In this document: positions 7,088 to 13,773 of the stretch, one piece after another | Position numbering within the stretch: position 1 is the first letter of the stretch | Layout of the letters: every line of letters starts with the position of its first letter | Assembly (NCBI RefSeq): GCF_003474385.1 | Contig: NZ_QUCY01000040.1 | Coordinates: 1-14,578, forward strand | Length of the DNA: 14,578 nucleotides | Direction of reading: 5' to 3' | From: Senegalimassilia sp003474385 | GTDB taxonomy: Bacteria; Actinomycetota; Coriobacteriia; Coriobacteriales; Eggerthellaceae | Translations under genes and position numbers: made by a program | The notes under the pieces: model-generated | What the model was told of the DNA's origin: nothing | Seen by the model: only the letters and a program-made list of their open reading frames with translations | The model's database searches: none

Positions 7088-7417
7088 ATGGATGGAAGCG
7101 CCAAACTGCCGCCGCCCGCGTCGGTGGGGATAACCGAGCTCAAGAACAACTTCGCCTCGATCGCGAAGCGGGTGCACGACACGTCGGTGCCCTGCACCGT
7201 GCTCAAGCAAGGCCGGGCATACGTCGCCATCGTCCCCGTGGACCCGGGATACAGGACAACGGGCAAATACGCCTGCAACCAGTACACGAGGGTGCTGCGC
7301 CGCCTGTTCGCGTTCTGCCGGAACGCCCACGACCACCGGATCACGTTCGTGCTCCGCCGGCGCAACGAGGACTACGTCGCCATCGCGCCGCTCGATCCTC
7401 CCGATACCGAGGACTGA
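7088..7417 (+). CDS. Phd/YefM-like antitoxin-type protein with internal duplication, 109 aa
   Basis: Residues 13-52 (VGITELKNNFASIAKRVHDT, then CTVLKQGRAYVAIVPVD) match the Phd/YefM antitoxin N-terminal pattern: a short strand and helix, a second helix, then a hairpin. Members bind DNA as dimers, repress their own operon and neutralise a RelE-, Doc- or YoeB-type toxin through a C-terminal tail. Residues 66-103 look like a second copy of the same fold: HDHRITFVLRRRNEDYVAIA against HDTSVPCTVLKQGRAYVAIV. The ATG at 7088 is chosen because AAGGAGG lies 7 nt ahead; a start at 6980 would add a Lys-rich 36-residue extension but has no ribosome site. No toxin-like gene adjoins it, and the next gene encodes a membrane protein. 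It may be an orphan antitoxin or a regulator of the following genes. The family call is fair; the function is uncertain. Confidence 0.75.
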   Translation: MDGSAKLPPPASVGITELKNNFASIAKRVHDTSVPCTVLKQGRAYVAIVPVDPGYRTTGKYACNQYTRVLRRLFAFCRNAHDHRITFVLRRRNEDYVAIAPLDPPDTED

Positions 7418-7451
7418 GCACGCAGTAAAACCCGAGGGAAAGGACCGACCC

Positions 7452-7724
7452 ATGCTGCCCACCATCATCATCGGAGCGTTCGTGCTCGCAATCCTCTGGC
7501 CCTTCATCAAGCTGGGCTATGAACTCATCAAGCTCGCGGGGTCGCTCGCCCTGCTCGTCGCCTCATGCGCAATCGGGGCGGTCGCCCTTGTCGGACGCGG
7601 GGCCTGGGCCCTCATCTCCGCCTGCCGCCGACAGGCGGGAGCGAAGAAGGAGAAGCCCGTGGAGCATCCGTCCGCGCCCCGCGAGCGCATTCCCGCGCTC
7701 CCCGAATACTCCTCGGTGCGCTAG
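7452..7724 (+). CDS. Small membrane protein of unknown function, 90 aa
   Basis: I do not recognise this protein. Two hydrophobic stretches are visible: residues ~2-20 (LPTIIIGAFVLAILWPFIK) and ~28-55 (from AGSLALLVASCAIGAVALVG through WALISA), joined by a short loop. A basic stretch CRRQAGAKKEKP and a polar, Pro-rich tail of about 25 residues follow, ending PALPEYSSVR. The predicted form is a two-helix inner-membrane protein; the Arg/Lys stretch after helix 2 favours a cytoplasmic tail. The start is supported by AGGGAAAGGA at 7435-7444. It lies 34 nt after the Phd-like gene and 66 nt before the exported protein gene, so all three are probably co-transcribed. It is about the size of a small toxin or of a conjugation-pore subunit, but no motif supports either. 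Confidence 0.8.
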   Translation: MLPTIIIGAFVLAILWPFIKLGYELIKLAGSLALLVASCAIGAVALVGRGAWALISACRRQAGAKKEKPVEHPSAPRERIPALPEYSSVR

Positions 7725-7790
7725 GGGCACACCGGAGGGGACCGAACAAACGAAAAGACCATCAGGCATATATCTCGAAAGGACCATGCC

Positions 7791-8924
7791 ATGAAGAACA
7801 ACCCGATCGACAAGATCCGCGACCTCTTGGCGGAGCCCGCCGCGCGCCGCAAGGCGGTAATCTGCGCCGGTGTCGTCGCCGTCCTCGCCATCGGCGGGGC
7901 CGGAATCGCCATCGCATCCAACCGACCCGAACCGATCGACAGCTCGCCGTCCGCCGTCGAGAAGACCGAGACCGATGGCGATAAGGCGTCCGGCGCCGAA
8001 TCCGTCGCGCCCGCCGACATCGCCAAGATATGCCCGACGCTCACGCTCGACGGGCAGGACGTCGGCGCGCCCGCCGACGAGCTCACCGTCACGACCGGCC
8101 AGGGCCGCGTCCTCGTGACGCAGCGGGCCGGCGACGATGCCGCGGCCACCGTGGACTCCACCGCCCGCCGCAGCGCCGCGCTCGCCCGCTCGCTCGACGG
8201 ATGCGAGACCGGCGGCAAGACGGTCGAGACCGTCACATGGGCCGCGATCGACGAGGGAGGCAACGTCGAGGTCGCCGTCACGAACTCCCCCGCCACGGCA
8301 CCGTCCGGCGGCACCACCGCGGACATCGTCAACGGCTCGGGCGGCCATGTGATATCCGATGACGTCTGGAACTCCGACGGCGTGCACGACTCCGGCTACG
8401 AGCAGAACGCGGGAACCGTGACCGATTCGGCCGGCGGCAAGATCGAGGCCGGCGGCAAGACCGACGCCGCCAAGGCCGACGAGGGCGACAAGGCGGACAC
8501 GGGCAAGGCCGACGACTCCGGCGGCAAGGCCGATTCCAAGAAGAACGACTCGAAGGGCGGCGCGGCATCGCAGGCGTCAGGCGGCACATCTGGATCCTCC
8601 GCGTCCGGGTCCTCCCCTGCGCAATCCCAGAAGAAGTGGGTCCCCGAGCAGGGGCATTGGGAGACCGACTACGGTCAGGTCTGGGTACCGAATGTCGTTT
8701 ACGTGCGTCATGAGCGCTACTGGGTTGTTACCCCCAACGGTAACGTCGGGCCGTTTGATTCAAAGTCTGCTGCAAATACCTGGGTTTATAACGACATGGT
8801 TAGTGGTGGCAAGGGTGGTTCCCTACTCGATGACTCCTACACCACCAGCGAGGACCAGGGGCATTACGAGCAGCAGGCGACCGGCAAGCACTGGGTCGTC
8901 GACGTGGCCGGCCACTGGGAGTAG
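7791..8924 (+). CDS. Membrane-anchored exported protein with His/Trp-rich C-terminal domain, 377 aa
   Basis: Unrecognised exported protein. A basic N terminus (AARRK, 17-21) leads into one hydrophobic segment at 22-42 with no clear cleavage site, so it is probably anchored with its bulk outside the cell. Residues ~75-170 form a small domain with two Cys (C81, C138) that could make a disulfide. A low-complexity linker rich in Lys, Ala, Asp, Gly and Ser (~215-280) follows. The C-terminal ~95 residues are rich in Trp, Tyr and His with repeated QGHWE, QGHYE and AGHWE. Such His/Trp repeats occur at the ends of some surface proteins of gut Gram-positives, with no function known to me. There is no sorting motif. 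GAAAGGA at 7777-7783 supports the start. Codon use shifts sharply at about 8673-8838. Confidence 0.85.
   Translation: MKNNPIDKIRDLLAEPAARRKAVICAGVVAVLAIGGAGIAIASNRPEPIDSSPSAVEKTETDGDKASGAESVAPADIAKICPTLTLDGQDVGAPADELTVTTGQGRVLVTQRAGDDAAATVDSTARRSAALARSLDGCETGGKTVETVTWAAIDEGGNVEVAVTNSPATAPSGGTTADIVNGSGGHVISDDVWNSDGVHDSGYEQNAGTVTDSAGGKIEAGGKTDAAKADEGDKADTGKADDSGGKADSKKNDSKGGAASQASGGTSGSSASGSSPAQSQKKWVPEQGHWETDYGQVWVPNVVYVRHERYWVVTPNGNVGPFDSKSAANTWVYNDMVSGGKGGSLLDDSYTTSEDQGHYEQQATGKHWVVDVAGHWE
8673..8838 (+). other. Codon-composition island inside the His/Trp-rich domain
   Basis: Between about 8673 and 8838 nearly half of the codons end in A or T (GGT, GTT, GAT, TCT, GCT, AAT, TAT, AGT), against almost none in the flanking coding sequence. 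The frame is intact and the stretch encodes the middle of the His/Trp-rich C-terminal domain. Along with the island in the adhesin gene, this is the second short patch of foreign-looking codons inside a surface protein gene. Confidence 0.65.
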
Positions 8925-8968
8925 GGATTGCCTTCGGGCGGTATCGCACGCATGGGGCTCCCGTGCTG

Positions 8969-9011
8969 TAAAATGACGACACCGATACAACCGGCAATGC
9001 GAGGATTGGAG
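8969..9011 (+). promoter_or_regulatory. Possible promoter and ribosome site of the HipA-like gene
   Basis: TAAAAT at 8969-8974, preceded by TG at 8967-8968, is a plausible -10 element in the 94-nt gap after the exported protein gene. No good -35 is seen at the expected distance. GGAG at 9008-9011, 7 nt before the ATG, is the ribosome site. The gap and this element suggest that the kinase gene has its own transcript. Confidence 0.35.
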
Positions 9012-9018
9012 CCAGAAG

Positions 9019-10338
9019 ATGAACAGCAGAACACCCGAGCTCTCGCGGCTCACCCTCATGTGCCGCGACCACGAGGTCGCCGAGTTCACCTGGAACCATG
9101 ACCACCAGACCGTGACCGGCAAGATCCATATCATCGATGCGGCCCATGCCCCCCTCATGTCGACCGACCCATCGGGAAACATCACCAGGGACAGGCTCTC
9201 GAGCTGGTTCAAGAACAGGGGCATACCGGATTTTCGGCCCGATGCCGTCGAGCGCCTGCGCGCAGTCGGCTTCCCGTCAGCCGCATCCCTCATGGCCTCC
9301 GGCTTCGGGACCTCTCTCTCCGATCAATACTGGATTCGCCCCGTCGGTTCGACTTCGACATGGCGCGACGTCAACTGCTTCGAGAACGATTTCAGCGAAG
9401 AGCTCGGCGAGCTGCTGCTGCCGCACGACGCCTCCTCGGTCCCCTCGCTCATCGAGAAGATCAAGGGCAATGCGGATATCCTCGCGTCCTCGCCCGATGC
9501 GGCACTGAACGGCAACCTCCCGAAGCGCTGGACGGTCGAGGACGGCCGCCGGGTGCTCGTCAAAGCCGGTCGGCCATCCAATAGGTTCCAGGAACCGTTC
9601 AACGAGAAGATCGCCAGCGTGCTGTGCTCGCGCCTGCTCGATGACAGAGACTTCGTAGCCTACAGCCTCGAAGACGGCGGATTTATGAAGTGGGCGTCTC
9701 GCTGCGAGACCATGACCGACCAGTTCACCGAGTTCGTCCCAGCCTACGCGCTCCTGTGCTCCTCGAAGAGGCCTTCCGATCTCGGCCTGCATGGTTTCTA
9801 TATCGGGACCTGCGCCGCCCACGGACTCGAAGTCCGCGAGGACATCGAGAAGATGCTGACCATCGACTACCTCATGGCAAACTTCGACAGACATTGGAAC
9901 AACTTCGGCATCCTGATAGACACGGAGAGCAGGGAATGGCTCCGTGCCGCCCCCATATTCGATACCGGCGAGGCGCTTTGGTGCGATCTCGATATGTCGC
10001 AGAGGTTCGTAGGCTACACGACGCCGCGTGCCGGGATGATGCGTCCGTTCGCCCGTAGGATCGACGACCAGCTCGACAGGTATTGCCGCGACCTCTCGTG
10101 GTTCGATCCGTCTGCTCTCAAGGGCTTTTCCGACGAGGCCTGCGACATCCTCCTCGGCAACCCCTTCATCGCCAACGAGCCGGGCAGGATCGACAAGATC
10201 AAGGAAGCCATCGACCTTCGCGCCATGATGCTTGCCCGGCACGCCCGCGAGGTCAGGCGCGAGCGGGGTTTCACCGTCCCCGTCCCGCATACCGATTCCA
10301 TGGCCCAGGCCTCCGCACGGAAGAAGCACCACCGGTAA
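9019..10338 (+). CDS. HipA-like kinase domain protein, 439 aa
   Basis: Residues ~1-150 match, by recall, the N-terminal region of a family common in gut Firmicutes and Actinobacteria that is often mis-named excisionase: DRLSSWFKNRGIPDFR, then SGFGTSLSDQYWI. The C-terminal part is a HipA-like Ser/Thr kinase fold. K182 in RRVLVKAG is the likely ATP lysine, D290 in NFDRHWNNFG the catalytic aspartate, N295 and D315 (PIFDTGEA) the metal ligands. The D290-N295-D315 spacing is close to the D309-N314-D332 spacing I recall for E. coli HipA. HipA phosphorylates glutamyl-tRNA synthetase to cause growth arrest; the target here is unknown. No HipB-type HTH gene adjoins it; the only HTH gene lies about 9 kb upstream. 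Alternatives are a regulatory or defence kinase. The fold is confident, the role is not. Confidence 0.85.
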   Translation: MNSRTPELSRLTLMCRDHEVAEFTWNHDHQTVTGKIHIIDAAHAPLMSTDPSGNITRDRLSSWFKNRGIPDFRPDAVERLRAVGFPSAASLMASGFGTSLSDQYWIRPVGSTSTWRDVNCFENDFSEELGELLLPHDASSVPSLIEKIKGNADILASSPDAALNGNLPKRWTVEDGRRVLVKAGRPSNRFQEPFNEKIASVLCSRLLDDRDFVAYSLEDGGFMKWASRCETMTDQFTEFVPAYALLCSSKRPSDLGLHGFYIGTCAAHGLEVREDIEKMLTIDYLMANFDRHWNNFGILIDTESREWLRAAPIFDTGEALWCDLDMSQRFVGYTTPRAGMMRPFARRIDDQLDRYCRDLSWFDPSALKGFSDEACDILLGNPFIANEPGRIDKIKEAIDLRAMMLARHAREVRRERGFTVPVPHTDSMAQASARKKHHR

Positions 10339-10472
10339 TTCCCAAAAATCGAGCATCGCGCCCGCATATCGGTATGAAATGCTTCCCGATTGGGAAAAAG
10401 GGTTACAAACTTCGGCTCGCGGCCATACCGTGATCGAAGCTCCCCACCGATTCTCACCGAAAGGGCCTCTCA
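10339..10472 (+). promoter_or_regulatory. Intergenic leader before the three-paralogue cluster
   Basis: This 134-nt gap is richer in A/T than its neighbours. TTCCCAA at 10339-10345 is the reverse complement of TTGGGAA at 10390-10396. TTCCC-GATT-GGGAA at 10383-10396 can form a small hairpin, followed by A-rich sequence and TTACAAAC. The gap is long enough for a promoter for the next genes, but I see no clear -35/-10 pair and no T-run terminator. GAAAGGG near 10460 is the ribosome site of the next gene. Confidence 0.3.
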
Positions 10473-11579
10473 ATGGGAAATATGAAATTCGACGGACCGG
10501 ACGTCACCTTCGAGCTCGACGGCTTCGATGCCCTGGCCGAGCGCGTCCGCTCCAAGAAGATCAACTGCAAGATCAACCCCTCCGACCTCCCCAGGCTCTA
10601 CGCCGTCATGGATGCCGAGCTCGAGAGCAACGAAGAGCTCTCCGCGGCATTCGCCGAGGCGCAGGAGGCGGCGTTCAACAACGCCGTTCTCGCCGTCTGG
10701 GCCGAGCGCATCAAGAGCTTCAAGGACTCCTTCATCCCCGTCTTCGGCGATGCCTGCAAGGACGCCGCGTGCCGATTCGGCTTCTCCAAGGACGGCAGCA
10801 ACACCTTCAAGTCCGCCGTTGACGCCTTCGCGGCCAACATCTGCGATCTCTACGGCGCAGCACCGCAGATCGTGGACGGCTTCTGCGAGTTCCTGGCGCG
10901 AAACGCCTGCCTCGAGTTCGACGGCTACGCCGCAGACATGCCCGTCCCCTGCCAGCTCTACGTGGCCGAGGGAATCTCGAAGATGGCCTACCAGCAAGCT
11001 ATGAACAGCGTCCGCGGGTTCAAGCTCGACACGGACGCATCCGTGGAGTTCGCCGAGAAGTTCATCAACGACAACGTCACGACCCCCGACAGCTTCATGC
11101 ACCTGAACGACGCCTGCGTCGCGATCGAGAACGTCATGGCAGCGACCTCGCCGGCCGCCGCCCTCGAGACCGCTGCCGTGGCCGCTCCCGTGGCCGAGGT
11201 CGACGACGCGCCCGTCCCGGCAGCCACCGTCGAGACCGATGCCGAGTTCGAGGACGCGGTCGCCCAGGCGTTCGCCGCGGAGGCCCAGGCCGAGAGCCAC
11301 GCATCCCCGGCGCCTGCCGTCGATGCCGGCACCACCGGCATTCTCCCCACGGCCGACGCCGGATATCCTGTCGAGCCCGGCGAGGCCGCGACCGATTCGG
11401 ACCGATCCGGGACCTATCAGCAGGACGCATACCAGGGCGGCTACCAGGGAGAGGGTGCAGGATATGCCCGCGAGCAGGGCGACTACGCCCGACCCGAGAC
11501 CTATGGCGGCGGCATCCGCGGCCAGTACGGCTCCTATGACCAGGACGTCTACGGCAGCACCTACAAGCAGGGCTACTAG
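10473..11579 (+). CDS. Unknown protein, paralogue A, with Tyr/Gly-rich tail, 368 aa
   Basis: Family not recognised. No signal peptide or membrane segment, so probably cytoplasmic. Residues ~37-185 are helical and resemble the next two genes; the shared core begins GDACKDAACRFGFSKDGSN, then TFKSAVDAFAAN, and ends near MNSVRGFK (177-184). A shared upstream helix is RLYAVMDAELESNEELSAAF. Residues ~220-310 form an Ala/Pro/Glu-rich linker. Residues ~314-368 form a low-complexity tail with eleven Tyr among Gly, Gln and Asp (YQGGYQGEGAGY), ending YKQGY. The start follows GAAAGGG; a second Met at codon 4 is an alternative. The following paralogue begins 35 nt after the stop. The tail recalls disordered Tyr-rich segments that assemble or are modified on tyrosine, but nothing here shows which. 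Confidence 0.85.
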   Translation: MGNMKFDGPDVTFELDGFDALAERVRSKKINCKINPSDLPRLYAVMDAELESNEELSAAFAEAQEAAFNNAVLAVWAERIKSFKDSFIPVFGDACKDAACRFGFSKDGSNTFKSAVDAFAANICDLYGAAPQIVDGFCEFLARNACLEFDGYAADMPVPCQLYVAEGISKMAYQQAMNSVRGFKLDTDASVEFAEKFINDNVTTPDSFMHLNDACVAIENVMAATSPAAALETAAVAAPVAEVDDAPVPAATVETDAEFEDAVAQAFAAEAQAESHASPAPAVDAGTTGILPTADAGYPVEPGEAATDSDRSGTYQQDAYQGGYQGEGAGYAREQGDYARPETYGGGIRGQYGSYDQDVYGSTYKQGY

Positions 11580-11614
11580 GCCCATCTGAACCTCTGGAAA
11601 GGCAGGGTCGACTC

Positions 11615-12682
11615 ATGTCGGACGCACCACCCGCACCGTCGGGACAACGCTCGGTCACGCTCGATATCGGCATGATCGGATCTGGGCTCGGGGACGGCAT
11701 CGATATCGAGGAGGCATATCGACTCGTGGCAACGGCTATGGAAAACGATGCGGAGCTCATGGCGGCGGTCGGAGCCGCGCGCGAACGCGCGGTCGAGACG
11801 GTGAGGGGCAACCTCGCCGCCAAGTCCGCCCGCGGCGGGCTCGAGGAGTACCGCCGGGTGCTGGACGTCGCGTTCGAGGACGCCATCGACGAGCTGACGG
11901 CATCGATGGGCATGACGGCATCGCCCGACCAGAAGAACACCTTCAACTCCGCCTTCGACGCCTTTGCCGCCGCCAACGCCTCCATCTACAAGAGCAGCGC
12001 CGATTTCCGGCGCGAGTGCGTCGACCTGCTCGCGAAGCGAGCGCTGGCCGAGCTCGGGAGCCCCGTCCCCGCCGACTTCGATGCGCAGTCGCGCATCTCG
12101 GGCTACATCGGGGAGCTCTCCCGCGAGCAGGCCGCCAAGACGATCTCCTCGCTCCACGGCCTCAAGGTCTCCGAAGTGCTCGCCGCCGGGCGCAAGCGCA
12201 TCGCGCAGGCCCTGGGCGACCTGATGCGCCGACTGCGGGGCAAATCGGCCGCAGCAAAGGCCCCGGCCGCACCCCGCCAGGCGCCTGCGGCGGCATCGCC
12301 CGAGGTCGAGGATGCGCCCGCGGAGAAGGGGGTCCCGAGCGCACCGAAGCATGCGGCCGCGAAGGCGCCCGCCGCGGACGACAGCGACGAGCGCCTGCGG
12401 GACCTCATCAACGGCATCGGCACCTCTCTCAGATCGGGCCTGCCGACCGGCACGAGGGGGCGCCACGCCGCGCCCGTCCGGAGTGCCGCGAACGATATCG
12501 ACGAACCGCCGTGTGCGGACAACATCGTGGAGTTCAAGCCCCTCGATGCCGAGCGCGAAAGGGAGCGCAGCGCGGCAATCGACTTGCGCGTCCCGGCGGT
12601 GCCCCCCGTCCGGGCCGCGGCGGCCGCGGCCTGCGCGAGCGCCGCGGCCCCCGTCAGAAACTACTCGCTCAACCTCAGGTAG
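11615..12682 (+). CDS. Unknown protein, paralogue B, 355 aa
   Basis: Family not recognised; predicted cytoplasmic. Residues ~28-186 align by eye with the preceding protein: AYRLVATAMENDAELMAAVG matches its RLYAVMDAELESNEELSAAF, and NTFNSAFDAFAAANASIY matches NTFKSAVDAFAANICDLY, continuing to SSLHGLK (compare NSVRGFK). Residues ~195-265 are an Ala/Pro/Lys-rich, probably disordered linker. Residues ~268-285 (ERLRDLINGIGTSL) and ~305-330 (NIVEFKPLDAERERERSAA) may form short helices. A run of Ala and the end NYSLNLR follow. GGAAAGG precedes the ATG. The gene is 35 nt downstream of paralogue A, probably in the same transcript, and a strong terminator follows. The conserved half with differing tails suggests a shared binding core with different partners, which is inference. 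Confidence 0.85.
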   Translation: MSDAPPAPSGQRSVTLDIGMIGSGLGDGIDIEEAYRLVATAMENDAELMAAVGAARERAVETVRGNLAAKSARGGLEEYRRVLDVAFEDAIDELTASMGMTASPDQKNTFNSAFDAFAAANASIYKSSADFRRECVDLLAKRALAELGSPVPADFDAQSRISGYIGELSREQAAKTISSLHGLKVSEVLAAGRKRIAQALGDLMRRLRGKSAAAKAPAAPRQAPAAASPEVEDAPAEKGVPSAPKHAAAKAPAADDSDERLRDLINGIGTSLRSGLPTGTRGRHAAPVRSAANDIDEPPCADNIVEFKPLDAERERERSAAIDLRVPAVPPVRAAAAAACASAAAPVRNYSLNLR

Positions 12683-12697
12683 CGTCTCCTTTCCGTC

Positions 12698-12731
12698 AGC
12701 CCCCGCTTCCCGTTCGGGAAACGGGGGCTTT
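12698..12731 (+). terminator. Strong hairpin terminator after paralogue B
   Basis: AGCCCCCG (12698-12705) pairs with CGGGGGCT (12722-12729). After a single C/A mismatch, TTCCCG (12707-12712) pairs with CGGGAA (12715-12720). The stem ends in TTT at 12729-12731, a short T-run. It lies 16 nt after the stop codon. Its inner part shares 15 nt with a segment just after the first gene of the window (360-374). Confidence 0.75.
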
Positions 12732-12801
12732 CGCATGCCCTGCCGCCAGCGCGTGCGAATACGATTGCCCGTAATACCAGCTTTCCGTCGAAAGGAAAAC
12801 C

Positions 12802-13719
12802 ATGCCCGACCAAGAAGACTTCCGTATGGACCACAGCGACATTCTGGACTGCAAGCTCGCCCTGATGGGCGTCTGGACGCAGGCGTGCCGCGAGGCCGCC
12901 GCCTACTTCGGCGTCAACCCGGACGGCACGGGCAGCTTCTCGTCCGTCACCCAGGCCCATGCGGGCATGACCGCGGGCACGCTCGCCATGGACGGGATCT
13001 CGGCCGACGAGATGACCGGACGGCTCGCGGCCTCGCTCGTCGAGCACTTCCCGGACAAGACCGACATCATCACCGGAGACCCGGCCGCGGCCAAGGCCTA
13101 CGTCAAGCAGTACGTGGTCGATCTCGCCAACCACCAGGCGCTCGCCATGGCGCGCACGAACAGCAAGCTGTTCCACAGGCAGCTCGACCGCGCCGCCGCG
13201 GGCCTGGCCGATGAGCACGGCCCGTACGCTCCCGTGCCCGCCGCCGATGAGGAGTTCGACATGTGCGTGCCCCTCATGGACGGCACCATCGAGGAGAACG
13301 GCGAGGAAGTCGCCGAGTTCAGCCGCGAGCTCGACCGCACCGGCATCCGCTACAAGTTCAGCGAGCTCGCCGCCGCGGGCTCGGCCAAGGTGCAGACCTG
13401 CCTCAACTTCATGTCCCGCGACATCAAGGCCGTCCAGGCCGCCTGCACCCGCGCGGTCCAGAACATCTCGGCGCGCGGCCGGGCGTTCGCAGACAAGGTG
13501 AAGTGCGTGCCGCTCGTGCTCTCCGCCGCGGCGGAGGGCGTCTCGGATGCCATGCGCGATGCCGCCGAGCTCATGGACAAGGGCTATGAGAAGATCATGG
13601 CGCAAGCCGCCATGGACCCGCGCTCGGTGGCCGCCGCGGCCAAGCACTGCGCCGACGCCACGGCGAACGTGCCAACGCGCCACCTCCCCAAGGCCTCGCA
13701 CGGCGCCCATCTGGGCTAG
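12802..13719 (+). CDS. Unknown protein, paralogue C core plus a different C-terminal half, 305 aa
   Basis: Family not recognised; no signal or membrane segment. Residues ~23-120 resemble the core of the two upstream proteins: TQACREAAAYFGVNPDGTGS against GDACKDAACRFGFSKDGSN, with a helical stretch to HQALAMARTN. The C-terminal half (~150-290) differs: EEVAEFSRELDRTGIRYKF, then CLNFMSRDIKAVQAACTRAV and Ala-rich helices. That pattern (a residue-pair element, then a strand and a helix with a D.A....A motif) is faintly like DUF3801/PcfB proteins of conjugative elements, but I would not assign it. GAAAGGAAAA before the ATG supports the start. The terminator at 12698-12731 separates it from paralogue B, so it probably has its own promoter; a TAATAC at 12772-12777 is the only -10-like candidate. 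A 54-nt gap leads to the next gene. Confidence 0.85.
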   Translation: MPDQEDFRMDHSDILDCKLALMGVWTQACREAAAYFGVNPDGTGSFSSVTQAHAGMTAGTLAMDGISADEMTGRLAASLVEHFPDKTDIITGDPAAAKAYVKQYVVDLANHQALAMARTNSKLFHRQLDRAAAGLADEHGPYAPVPAADEEFDMCVPLMDGTIEENGEEVAEFSRELDRTGIRYKFSELAAAGSAKVQTCLNFMSRDIKAVQAACTRAVQNISARGRAFADKVKCVPLVLSAAAEGVSDAMRDAAELMDKGYEKIMAQAAMDPRSVAAAAKHCADATANVPTRHLPKASHGAHLG

Positions 13720-13773
13720 CCGGCGCCCGCGGCATTCGATATCTCGGACCAGACCACGGCCAAGGAGGCCACC

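Noticed and set aside
8945..8966. GCACG/CGTGC hairpin after the exported protein gene as a terminator
   Set aside because: Short, asymmetric stem with no T-run; A-rich sequence follows instead.
10470..11585. 371-residue minus-strand frame over paralogue A
   Set aside because: It mirrors a + strand gene that has a ribosome site, a homologous neighbour and sensible composition; the antisense product does not.
13250..13670. PcfB/DUF3801-type conjugation protein assignment for the second half of paralogue C
   Set aside because: The resemblance is only a faint pattern of strand, helix and D.A spacing; not enough to name it.
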